Notes: generated from the sequence alone by a model not told the origin. Shown: positions 42,917-50,617, counted from the stretch's first letter. The stretch is DNA of 64,000 nt from Variovorax paradoxus B4 (GCF_000463015.1 NC_022234.1:1289256-1353255), one strand, 5' to 3'. Program-made: numbers and translations.

Positions 42917-45264
42917 ACTCACCAAGCTGCGCGGAGAACAGCCGGCTGATCGCGCTGCTCGAATCGCACGGCATCGAATGGCGGACGCGGCAGCAGCCGT
43001 CCCCATCGCCCGTCGAGCCATCGAGACTGTCCACTGACGAGAAGGTCGCTATCTTCCGACGGCTCTTCCGCGGTCGTACCGATGTGTTTCCCGTCCGATG
43101 GGAGAGCAAGACCACCGGCAAGTCGGGCTACGCGCCGGCTTGCGCGAATGAGTGGCGCACCGGGGTGTGCGAGAAGCCGCGCATCAAGTGCGGAGACTGC
43201 GGCAATCGTCTGCTCGTCCCGCTGTCGGACGCGGTGATCTACAAGCACCTGGCTGGCGAGCATACGGTCGGGGTGTATCCGCTGCTGGAGGACGACAGCT
43301 GTCATTTCCTGGCCGTCGACTTCGACGAGGCCGAATGGCGGGACGATGCGCAGGCGTTCATGCAGTCTTGCGCGGGGCTGGGCGTGCCAGCAGCGCTGGA
43401 GGTCTCGCGCTCCGGTCAAGGCGCCCATGCCTGGGTGTTCTTTGCTGTTCGCGTGTCGGCGCGCGATGCCCGCCGCCTCGGCACAGCCATCATCAGCCAC
43501 ACCTGCGAGCGCACGCGGCAGCTCCGGCTCACTTCCTACGACCGACTGTTTCCGAATCAGGACACGATGCCCAGAGGCGGCTTTGGTAACCTGATCGCCC
43601 TGCCTCTGCAGAAGGGGCCGCGCGAAAGGGGCTACAGCGTCTTCGTCGACGCCGAGCAGCGCCCCTACCCGGACCAGTGGGCGTTCCTGGCCTCCCTCCA
43701 GCCGATGGCCGCACACGACATCGAGCCGACCATCCTGCGGGCCACGAGTGGCATCCATCCGTTGGATATCACCTTCATTGACGACGAGGATCTGGCCACG
43801 CCCTGGAAACGCGAAAGCACAGCGTCGAAGAAGTTGCCGGGAACCATGCCCCGCTCGCTGACGATGACCGTGGCCAACCTGATCTACTTCGAGAAGGCGC
43901 AACTGCCCCAGCCCCTCGCCAATCGACTGATCCGTCTGGCGGCGTTCCAGAACCCCGAGTTTTACAAGGCGCAGGCGATGCGGGTGTCGGTGTGGGACAA
44001 GCCACGGGTCATCGGCTGCGCCGAGAACTACCCGCAACACATCGCCTTGCCCCGCGGGTGTCTGGATGCCTCCCTGTCGCTGCTGCGCGAGAACGGCATC
44101 GCGTGTGAGCTGCGAGACGAGCGCTTCAAGGGCCAGCCGCTGGACGTGTCGTTCGTCGGCAATCTGCGTCAAGACCAGCAGACCGCCGTCGCTGCGATGC
44201 TGCCGTTTGATGCCGGGGTGCTGTGCGCACCGACTGCCTTTGGCAAGACAGTCATCGCCGCGGCGATGATCGCCGAGAAAGGCGTCAACACGCTGGTACT
44301 GGTGCATCGCACGGAACTGCTGAAGCAATGGCAGGAGCGGCTGCAGACCTTTCTGGGCGTCGGTACGGCCGTGGTCGGCACCATTGGCGGCGGCAAGGCC
44401 AAGCCGACCGGCAGGATCGACATTGCCGTGATGCAGTCTTTGTCCCGCCGGGGTGAGGTGAACCCGCTGGTCGAGGACTACGGCCACGTGATCGTCGACG
44501 AGTGCCACCACGTCGGCGCGGTCTCGATCGACGCCATCCTGAAGCGGACCAAGGCGAAATACGTGCTTGGCCTGACCGCCACGCCGTTCCGACGCGACGG
44601 GCAGCAGCCGATCATCTTCATGCAGTGCGGGCCGATCCGTCACACGGCGGCCACGCCGGCCGGGGCACCGCACGATCTGGAGGTGGTGCCGCGGTCCCGC
44701 CATGCCCGGATCGATTTGCCGCAAGATGCCGGCATCCAGAATGTATTCCAGCATCTGGCTAACGATCAGGCGAGGACTGAAGCCATCGCAGCCGAGGTGC
44801 GCGATGCCTTCGCGCAGGGTCGCAAGATACTGGTCCTGACGGAGCGCACGGAACATCTCAACGCGATTGAGGCAACCCTCGACGGCCTCGGGTCGGACCT
44901 CTTCGTGCTGCATGGCCGGATGTCCAGAAAGCAGCGTGCGGCGCTGGTGGCAGGCCTTGATGCGTTGGCGCCCGACGCACCGCGGGTCCTCCTGGCGACC
45001 GGCAAGTTGGTTGGCGAGGGCTTCGACCACCCGCCGCTGGACACGCTGGTGCTCGCCATGCCGGTGTCCTGGAAAGGGACGCTGCAGCAGTACGCCGGTC
45101 GCCTGCACCGGGAGCACGTCAGCAAGGCCGACGTGCGAATCATCGACTTCGTGGACACCGGCCATCCCGCGTTGCTGCGTATGTGGGATAAGCGTCAGCG
45201 CGGATACCGAGCGATGGGATATCGGACCGACGCCGGCACCGTGCCGAATGAAGGTCTGTTTTGA
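42913..45264 (+). CDS. TOTE-type conflict protein: archaeo-eukaryotic primase domain fused to DEAD/DEAH helicase
   Basis: A 783-residue protein. The N-terminal primase half shows FLAVDFDEAEWRDDAQAF (metal-binding D-x-D near residue 135), SGQGAHAWVFFAV (S-x-H motif) and GGFGNLIALPLQ. The second half is a superfamily 2 helicase: Walker A APTAFGKT near residue 437, DECHH near 528, GLTATPFRRDG, LTERTEH and motif VI QYAGRLHRE near 724. Known TOTE systems are proposed to act in conflict with mobile DNA. The ancestral start is probably ATG 42900 (MADRDELTKLR), now two bases out of frame, so the ATG at 42913 is used, coupled to the caspase remnant. Confidence 0.88.
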   Translation: MNSPSCAENSRLIALLESHGIEWRTRQQPSPSPVEPSRLSTDEKVAIFRRLFRGRTDVFPVRWESKTTGKSGYAPACANEWRTGVCEKPRIKCGDCGNRLLVPLSDAVIYKHLAGEHTVGVYPLLEDDSCHFLAVDFDEAEWRDDAQAFMQSCAGLGVPAALEVSRSGQGAHAWVFFAVRVSARDARRLGTAIISHTCERTRQLRLTSYDRLFPNQDTMPRGGFGNLIALPLQKGPRERGYSVFVDAEQRPYPDQWAFLASLQPMAAHDIEPTILRATSGIHPLDITFIDDEDLATPWKRESTASKKLPGTMPRSLTMTVANLIYFEKAQLPQPLANRLIRLAAFQNPEFYKAQAMRVSVWDKPRVIGCAENYPQHIALPRGCLDASLSLLRENGIACELRDERFKGQPLDVSFVGNLRQDQQTAVAAMLPFDAGVLCAPTAFGKTVIAAAMIAEKGVNTLVLVHRTELLKQWQERLQTFLGVGTAVVGTIGGGKAKPTGRIDIAVMQSLSRRGEVNPLVEDYGHVIVDECHHVGAVSIDAILKRTKAKYVLGLTATPFRRDGQQPIIFMQCGPIRHTAATPAGAPHDLEVVPRSRHARIDLPQDAGIQNVFQHLANDQARTEAIAAEVRDAFAQGRKILVLTERTEHLNAIEATLDGLGSDLFVLHGRMSRKQRAALVAGLDALAPDAPRVLLATGKLVGEGFDHPPLDTLVLAMPVSWKGTLQQYAGRLHREHVSKADVRIIDFVDTGHPALLRMWDKRQRGYRAMGYRTDAGTVPNEGLF

Positions 45265-45271
45265 TGCGCAA

Positions 45272-45331
45272 ATGCAAATGCAAATGCAGATGCAGATGCA
45301 GATGCAGATGCAGATGCAGATGCAGATGCAA
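45272..45331 (+). repeat. Hexanucleotide tandem repeat (ATGCAR)x10
   Basis: Ten perfect-length hexamers: two ATGCAA, seven ATGCAG, one ATGCAA, beginning eight bases after the primase-helicase stop. A run of this kind varies by slippage. On the reverse strand it spells alternating His-Leu in an open frame that is unlikely to be a gene. The next 150 bases are without a gene. Confidence 0.95.
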
Positions 45332-45478
45332 GTGTTTCAACTACGCTTGAATTGGAGCGGGCGCCAGTCACAATCGTCGTCGGCAGTGTGGCAGAGAGTA
45401 TGACGTTGTAGATACTTCGTTGGCATCCATGTTTCTGGGTAATAGCCCGCTCAGGGCCGTCGTTGATGATCGACGGGT

Positions 45479-45997
45479 TTAAGGTGTGACGTCGACGATG
45501 TGCTGGAGCAGAGCGAAGGCGACTCGCCACGAGCGTCCGTCGCAGTGAACCGTGGCCGTGCGCTGGTTGATCCGAACGATTTCTCCGACATGCCGCCTCA
45601 GGCCTTGGTCGGTGAAGCTCACGCGCTGGCCGACGCGGAAGTCCTGTTTGTGATGGATCTCCGGCGGCGGCCTCAGCGGCGCTGCAGCCGCAGGTGAGGG
45701 TGACGCGCCTGCCTGCTGCTCATCGATAGGCACGACGGCCGCGTACAGCACGCTGAAGCGCTGTTTGCTTTGTTCGTCGAGCAGCGTGACCTGCCGGTCC
45801 TTCATCGCCGCGATGCGAGCCTCGCGCAGCTTGCCGGTCCCCCAGTCCCAGTACTTCACCAGTTGGCCCATGTGCAGCTGCGAGCGCGCCTGCACGATGC
45901 GCCTGGGGTCGGCCATGAGTTGCTCGATGACCCAGCTGAGCTGGTACAGCTCAGCGCTTGTGGCCATGGGAAGATCTTCGATCTGTTTGACGCGCAT
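45479..45997 (-). CDS. Hypothetical protein, SH3/KOW-like repeats
   Basis: A 172-residue protein of unknown function. Two short beta-rich segments (MGQLVKYWDWGTGKLREARI and FRVGQRVSFTDQGLRRHVGE) resemble small SH3-like barrels and suggest nucleic-acid or protein binding. A proline-rich linker joins them. It starts 11 bases after the stop of an XRE gene and is probably its operon partner; an internal ATG at 45967 is an alternative start. No family recognised. Confidence 0.55.
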   Translation of the reverse strand: MRVKQIEDLPMATSAELYQLSWVIEQLMADPRRIVQARSQLHMGQLVKYWDWGTGKLREARIAAMKDRQVTLLDEQSKQRFSVLYAAVVPIDEQQAGASPSPAAAAPLRPPPEIHHKQDFRVGQRVSFTDQGLRRHVGEIVRINQRTATVHCDGRSWRVAFALLQHIVDVTP

Positions 45998-46008
45998 GGC
46001 CGAACTTC

Positions 46009-46362
46009 TTATTTGGTGCTGCGAGTCTTGCCTCTGGGTAACGAGTTCGGAGAGAACGCCGACAACCCAAGACTCGCGATTTCTCCTGCCACCAGTTCTT
46101 GGAGTTTGCCGATTTCTTCGGGCGACGGCGAACTTGCGTAGGCGAGCGTGAGCACAGTCAACGGGTGCAGGCCCAGAACCCGCACCAGAGCATCGATCTT
46201 CGTGAGCGTCGGGACGTTTACGCCTCTCTCAAGAATGCTGACGTAAGTCCGAGATGAGACGGTGTCGAAGGCCTCCTGCGGGATGCCTACCGCGACCCGC
46301 GCAGTCCGGAAGGCACGCGGAAAGTTGGGTGGCGGAACAGGAGGAGCGCGGCGGCTTGGCAC
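46009..46362 (-). CDS. Small XRE-family regulator (module 3)
   Basis: A 117-residue protein with FPRAFRTARVAVGIPQEAFD then RTYVSILERGVNVPTLTKID, an XRE domain, and LVRVLGLHPLTVLTLAY. Start is placed at GTG 46362; the frame is open to 46461 but the extra part would cross the likely promoter. Divergent from XRE-cupin copy 3, as in the other two modules, but its sequence is unrelated to the other small XREs. Followed by a hypothetical gene. Confidence 0.75.
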   Translation of the reverse strand: MPSRRAPPVPPPNFPRAFRTARVAVGIPQEAFDTVSSRTYVSILERGVNVPTLTKIDALVRVLGLHPLTVLTLAYASSPSPEEIGKLQELVAGEIASLGLSAFSPNSLPRGKTRSTK

Positions 46363-46400
46363 CGTCTGATTGCCACATATAGAATGGCATAGAGCTACAA
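46356..46400 (+). promoter_or_regulatory. Candidate promoter for XRE-cupin 3
   Basis: TTGGCA at 46356 and TATAGA at 46378, 16 bases apart, form a possible sigma-70 promoter pointing toward the XRE-cupin gene. It overlaps the start of the divergent small XRE gene, so the two would compete or be co-regulated. Confidence 0.3.
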
Positions 46401-46488
46401 AGTATATGACGAGTTGTTGTGTGTCGCACTCGTTCCCGGATGCTTTGCACAAGGTGCTCACTGACCATTCTCATGTGCGAGATTCAAG

Positions 46489-47160
46489 ATGGCCCATAGA
46501 GAGCTTGCTTCGCCTCTGCCAACGGCTCGTCCGTTGCGCCTGCCAGCGTCGGTGACGCGTGTCCGGCCGCGGCAGCCGGCGCATGTCGTGCGCAGCCTGT
46601 CCGCGGTACGCATCGGGACGCAGGTGAAGTCGCTGCGCATGGCGGCCGACGTATCTGGCGGCGCGCTGGCTAAGACCTCGGGGATTTCGGCCTCGATGCT
46701 TTCGCGCATCGAGCGTGGGCTGGTCTCGCCTTCGGTGGAGACACTGGAGCGCCTCGCGAATGGTCTTGGGGTGCCGACGTCGCGGTTCTTCGGGGACCAG
46801 GCGCGGCGCACTGACTTCTGCCATGTGCGCGCAGGACATGGTGTCTTGGTCGATCGCATCGGCGCGGTAGCGGACTACCGCTACGAGCTGCTGGGCCACC
46901 TGCTGTCGGGCAACCTGTTCGTCGAGCCCTACCTGGTCACGCTGCTGCCCGGCGCCGATCCCTATGTGACCTTCCAGCATCCGGGCCTCAAGTTCCTGTA
47001 CTTCCTGTCCGGGGAGGTCATGTACCGCTACGGCGGCAAGTCGGTGGCGGTCGGGGCGGGGGACTCGCTGCTGTTCGATGCGACCGCGCTGCATGGGATC
47101 GAGGCCATCCAGACCCCGCCGGTCTCCTACCTCTCCGTGGTGTTCACGCTGCGAGAGTAG
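46489..47160 (+). CDS. XRE-cupin transcriptional regulator, copy 3
   Basis: A 223-residue regulator, nearly identical to copy 2 at the N-terminus (ELASPLPTARPLRLPASV) and to copy 1 in the DNA-binding region (AADVSGGALAK, LANGLGVPTSRFFGDQ). The cupin part keeps FVEPYLVTLLPGADPYVTFQ. The mosaic pattern suggests exchange between copies. Followed at once by oriT-like block C and the mobilisation genes, so it may control transfer. Confidence 0.88.
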   Translation: MAHRELASPLPTARPLRLPASVTRVRPRQPAHVVRSLSAVRIGTQVKSLRMAADVSGGALAKTSGISASMLSRIERGLVSPSVETLERLANGLGVPTSRFFGDQARRTDFCHVRAGHGVLVDRIGAVADYRYELLGHLLSGNLFVEPYLVTLLPGADPYVTFQHPGLKFLYFLSGEVMYRYGGKSVAVGAGDSLLFDATALHGIEAIQTPPVSYLSVVFTLRE

Positions 47161-47202
47161 GCTGTTCTTGGCGGCCCTGACGCGCTGCGGGGCGACGCGG
47201 AT

Positions 47203-47490
47203 GCCCATTCGATGGTTTCCCCGCGAATTCGCTACGTACCGAATTCACCTCTCTGTCCGTAGCTTTCTCTGGTGTTCGGCATGCCGAACACCGAGAAAGT
47301 CTCGAACCGTCGCAACAGCGGAGGTCTTCTGCTTGATGGAGCCGTGAGGAAATTCATGCGGCGGCCGTGCGGACTCGTTCTGCATGCGGGATGGATGTCT
47401 CGCTGCCGGCAGTCTGGACGCGGCGGTCGCAGGACGACGTCGAAACTTCGAGGGAAAAGTGCTTGTGCGGCTACGAGGGCGGGATCGTTC
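47203..47490 (+). repeat. oriT-like block C
   Basis: Third 290-bp block, very close to block A through the middle (GCATGCGGGATGGATGTCTC, GGTCGCAGGACGACGTCGAA). The core has changed to GTGCTTGTGCGGCTACGAGG and the nick position reads ATCCCGCC in reverse, so this copy is probably not nicked. It precedes the fourth, consensus core. Confidence 0.8.
47271..47292. repeat. Palindrome, copy 3
   Basis: The 18-bp core TGTTCGGCATGCCGAACA at 47273-47290, extended to 22 matched bases. An additional T in the left arm breaks the longer palindrome seen in copy 1. Confidence 0.93.
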
Positions 47491-47496
47491 CGTCTA

Positions 47497-47534
47497 CCTC
47501 CATCGATGTTCGGCATGCCGAACATCGATGGAGG
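47497..47534. repeat. 38-bp perfect palindrome, copy 4
   Basis: Core TGTTCGGCATGCCGAACA at 47507-47524 with different outer arms (CCATCGA/TCGATGG). All 19 base pairs match, so the core is shared with copies 1-3 while the flanks are not, which points to selection on the core. Confidence 0.95.
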
Positions 47535-47599
47535 GCTCCGAACTGCCGATCGCCCGCAACGCTCCGGGAGTGGCGAAACGGCGAGGTGAGCTCGACGCT

Positions 47600-47660
47600 G
47601 GAATTCCGAGGGCAAAGTCCTTGTGCGGCTATGAGGGCAGGATAGTCTGACGTCAGACAT
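47600..47660 (-). other. oriT: oriT core with consensus nick site
   Basis: GGCAAAGTCCTTGTGCGGCT at about 47611, then ATGAGGGCAGGATAG. Read in reverse the last part is CTATCCTGCCCTCAT, which matches the MOBP-type nick consensus (TATCCTG|C) with the cut expected opposite 47637/47638. mobC and the relaxase follow on the plus strand within 50-600 bases. A 14-bp palindrome adjoins at 47645. Confidence 0.75.
47645..47658. promoter_or_regulatory. 14-bp palindrome GTCTGACGTCAGAC between nick site and mobC
   Basis: A perfect palindrome directly next to the proposed nick and 24 bases before the mobC ATG. It could be the operator of mobC or a relaxosome protein site. No clear ribosome-binding site precedes mobC. 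Confidence 0.55.
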
Positions 47661-47682
47661 TGTTAACAGCCATGGCGTTGCG

Positions 47683-48261
47683 ATGACTAAGACCTCTCCG
47701 TCGAGTGTGATTGGGACCCGGGTGTCGCCCGAGACGAGGGCGCATTTCGTCGCGCTGGCCGCGCGGCATCACCTCAGTGCGTCGAGCCTGCTTGCGAAGA
47801 TGGTCGACGAAGTGCTCAAGACCAACGGCGAAAGCTGGCTGGACTCGGGTGGACAGCGGCCTGCAGGCGAATCGGAGAACCGCCCCGGCGTGGCGGATCG
47901 CATCACGCTGCGGCTTCGCAAAGGCGATCGCGCGCTGGCGGCACAGCGAGCCCATTCCCGCGGGATGAAGACAGCCAGCTACCTCGCCCTGCTGATCCAC
48001 AACCATGTGCATGACGCGGCCGTGCTGCCGCCGAACGAACTGGACCAGATCAAAGCGACCGCCGCCCGACTGGCCGCGCTGGGGCGGCAGCTCCGAATGT
48101 TCGGCATGCCGAACACTCAGCCCGAGCCGGGCGCACCGGACCTCGGCGAAGCGATTGCGGCGGTCCGGCAGGAAGTCGAGGAGGCACGCGAAGCCACGGT
48201 AGCCATTGTGCGCCGCAACCTGATCAGCTGGGAGACCGGCGCCGGGAGTGCCCATGCCTGA
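47683..48261 (+). CDS. mobC: MobC-like relaxosome accessory protein
   Basis: A 192-residue DNA-binding protein. The N-terminal part (VIGTRVSPETRAHFVALAAR) and RITLRLRKGDRALAAQRAHS look like paired ribbon-helix-helix segments, and NELDQIKATAARLAALGRQL resembles the MobC core. It should bend or melt oriT for the relaxase. The codons for MFGMPNT contain the fifth copy of the palindrome (48098-48115). The stop overlaps the relaxase start. Confidence 0.75.
   Translation: MTKTSPSSVIGTRVSPETRAHFVALAARHHLSASSLLAKMVDEVLKTNGESWLDSGGQRPAGESENRPGVADRITLRLRKGDRALAAQRAHSRGMKTASYLALLIHNHVHDAAVLPPNELDQIKATAARLAALGRQLRMFGMPNTQPEPGAPDLGEAIAAVRQEVEEAREATVAIVRRNLISWETGAGSAHA
48098..48115. repeat. Palindrome, copy 5, inside mobC
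   Basis: TGTTCGGCATGCCGAACA, identical to the core of the other four, here within coding sequence. Flanking bases are not palindromic. Confidence 0.95.
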
Positions 48262-49360
48262 ACAGACGGCGCGCATCGGACGAAGCGGCCGCGGCGCGGC
48301 CGATGCGCCGCGCGACATGACCCTGGACATCGTGAGCTACGGTCGGCGTGGACCCGGCGGCACGCTGCGCCTCGGCGCCGACCAGATCGCGCAAATTCAG
48401 CGCACCGTGGGGCGCACGCCCGAGGTGATGGTGAAGGTCTCAGGGGGCGGACGGGATGTCGGCGGCGTCCAGGCCCATCTGCGCTACATCGGCCGGCACG
48501 GCAAGCTGCAGTTGGAAACCGACGAGGGGCTGACGCCGCAGGGCCGGGGTGCTCCCAAGGAGATCACGGCCGACTGGCAGCTGGAACTTTGCAGAAGCCA
48601 GTACAAGCCGAAACCCGCTCCGGGGCAGAAAGACACGCGTACGAAGTTGGTGCACAACATCGTCCTGTCCATGCCCGCCGGCACGCCGCCGGACAAGGTA
48701 CTGGCAGCCGCGCGCGTCTTTGCACGCGAGAACTTCGCGCTGCAATATCGCTACGCCATGGTGCTGCACACCGATCAGCCGCACCCGCATGTGCATCTGG
48801 TGGTCAAGTGCGAGCACGAGTTCGAGCCTGGCCAGCGCCTCTACATCCGCAAGGAAACGCTGCGCCAGTGGCGCGAGCAGTTCGCCGCGCTGATGCGAGA
48901 GCAGGGCGTGGCGGCCAATGCCACACCGCGCCAAGTGCGAGGGCAGACCCGCAAACCGTACAGAGATGCGATCCATCATCGGCTGCGCGCGCTCCGGGCA
49001 TTCGGACAGCTGCCGCCCGCCGACCGAGCCAGGCATCGACCGCCGAAGACCTCGACCTTCATGGGCGCCAAGCTGGAGAACCTGCTCCAGGCTCTGAGGT
49101 CGGGGCGAGGCGCCGTGGATGACGGACAAGAGAAGATGCGAAACACCCGGCGGGAGGTGGTCGAAGATTGGCGTGCCACAGTGGATGCGCTCCGAAGACG
49201 GGGCGAGGCAGATCTTGCCGACCAAGTGGATCATTTCGTCGGAAGAATGCCGGACATACAAACCGACTCACAGCGACTGGCCGACCACTGGAAAGAGCAG
49301 ATCAGACGCCGAACTCCAGACCGCGACGATGCTCTGCCGCCCGGAACGCGCACCCGGTGA
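48254..49360 (+). CDS. MOBP-like relaxase / mobilisation nuclease
   Basis: A 368-residue DNA strand transferase that would nick oriT and lead the DNA strand into the recipient. The metal-binding motif III is clear: MVLHTDQPHPHVHLVVK (H-x-D-x-x-H-P-H-x-H type) near residues 175-190. A candidate catalytic tyrosine is in the GGVQAHLRYIGRHG segment near residue 75. No helicase or primase domain follows. Start ATG 48254 overlaps the mobC stop. Confidence 0.82.
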   Translation: MPEQTARIGRSGRGAADAPRDMTLDIVSYGRRGPGGTLRLGADQIAQIQRTVGRTPEVMVKVSGGGRDVGGVQAHLRYIGRHGKLQLETDEGLTPQGRGAPKEITADWQLELCRSQYKPKPAPGQKDTRTKLVHNIVLSMPAGTPPDKVLAAARVFARENFALQYRYAMVLHTDQPHPHVHLVVKCEHEFEPGQRLYIRKETLRQWREQFAALMREQGVAANATPRQVRGQTRKPYRDAIHHRLRALRAFGQLPPADRARHRPPKTSTFMGAKLENLLQALRSGRGAVDDGQEKMRNTRREVVEDWRATVDALRRRGEADLADQVDHFVGRMPDIQTDSQRLADHWKEQIRRRTPDRDDALPPGTRTR

Positions 49361-49431
49361 ACGCGACGCGCACTCGAACGTAGACCGACCCATGCTGCGG
49401 CATTGGATCGGTATCGGAGCATCCCGCCGCG

Positions 49432-50148
49432 TCAATTTTCGGTGACGATCAACACCAGGGCAATCAGCGAGAGGTGGATTGGATAGAAGGCGTAGAAGAC
49501 CCACCGACTGCGCGGCAACGGAATCTCGACCTGCCGAGCTCCCCAAATCAAGAGCAGGGCCGCCACTGCGGCGAAGTTGCCGTTGATGGCAGTGAGTGAA
49601 GCCATCGCCAACGCCCACAACAGCATCCGCAGACCGGTGGACCTGCGCAGGAACGCCCAGGCGCCCAGGCAGCAGAGCAGCGCCGGCCACCAGAACTCCA
49701 CCACGGCGCCACCAACGAGGAAGGCGATCAAGGCCATGCAGCGCGCGGCCCAGCCGTCCCGCTCCAGCAGCCAGACGATCAGCGTTGCCAGTAAAAGGGT
49801 GGCAAGGATGTTCAACGGCCACCAGCCGACCAGATGAACGAAAGCTGGTGTCGCCAGCAGGGCAAAGATCGCCAGTCGCTTCATGACGCGCAGGTGCAAG
49901 CCGCTCTCGAGCGCTCCGGGGCGTGTCAGGTTGACCATGAGCACGAAGCCGAAGAGCGGCATCGCCATGCGACCCAATGCGTAGAGAGCCGGGCTCGACT
50001 CATGCAGCAGGTACTTGTTGACGTGATCGCCCGCCATGAGCAACAGACCGACCCATTTGAGCGCTTCGAGCGAGCCGTTCGAGATCGACCAGGCGCTCAC
50101 CTGCGGCTGAGTTTTCACTCGGTTGCGAATCTGGAGCCTTCGGGACAT
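49432..50148 (-). CDS. traX: TraX-family membrane protein
   Basis: A 238-residue integral membrane protein with about seven hydrophobic segments and the TraX features ALKWVGLLLMAGDHVNKYLL near the start, RMAMPLFGFVLMVNL and VFYAFYPIHLSLIALVLIV at the end. In F-type plasmids TraX N-acetylates the pilin. It is transcribed toward the relaxase and away from the VirB cluster, with its own promoter. Confidence 0.85.
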   Translation of the reverse strand: MSRRLQIRNRVKTQPQVSAWSISNGSLEALKWVGLLLMAGDHVNKYLLHESSPALYALGRMAMPLFGFVLMVNLTRPGALESGLHLRVMKRLAIFALLATPAFVHLVGWWPLNILATLLLATLIVWLLERDGWAARCMALIAFLVGGAVVEFWWPALLCCLGAWAFLRRSTGLRMLLWALAMASLTAINGNFAAVAALLLIWGARQVEIPLPRSRWVFYAFYPIHLSLIALVLIVTEN

Positions 50149-50617
50149 GGCGGCGGGACCGGTTGAATCCCTTGTGCATCAGGACGCTGGGGGTGGTTCA
50201 ATACCTTCGATCCACTGCTGGCGCCACGCCACGCCACGCCACGCCACGCGACGAGCGCCGGCGCATTGCGTACAACCAACAAGCTCTCGGCGTTGCGCTG
50301 TGTAGCCGAGGACGTGCGGTTGAGGCGACCGGCCTGCACGTCCGTGTCGTCCGCCACAATGAACTTGTCCTGTCCAAGGGCATGACGCACGTTCGAGCAG
50401 ACCGGCACGCGTTCCTTGACCGGAAAGCTGGTGGTGGAGTAGGACCGAACAGCCCCGCCGCGTCTCGGTGCCGAAAGAATAGGCTCTGCGCCCGGAGTTT
50501 CGAGCAGGCGCCTCGGATGGTGTTCCGCGCCAGCGCAGGACCGGAGAGAGGCGCGAACAACGCGCACGCAAGGCTGGACGAAACGCTGCAAGCTTCAACC
50601 CTGGCCTCCAACGATTT
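50149..50617. other. Intergenic region with a CCACG repeat
   Basis: About 470 bases between traX and the LPD7 gene. Five tandem CCACG units (50224-50248) plus one variant CGACG occur near the traX start. Open frames exist on both strands but carry no recognisable motif. Confidence 0.5.

Noticed and set aside
45140..45340. Open frame on the reverse strand coding for a long His-Leu repeat
   Set aside because: It is only the translation of the ATGCAR hexamer repeat, antisense to the end of the primase-helicase gene, with no start signal.
47232..47660. Reverse-strand frames containing FGMPNT/FGMPNI peptides as real proteins
   Set aside because: They are translations of the palindromes and oriT-like blocks; composition and lack of start sites argue against genes. 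In mobC the peptide is part of a real protein.
36080..48115. Repeated palindromes as a CRISPR array
   Set aside because: Spacing is irregular (hundreds to thousands of bases), there are no uniform spacers and no cas genes.
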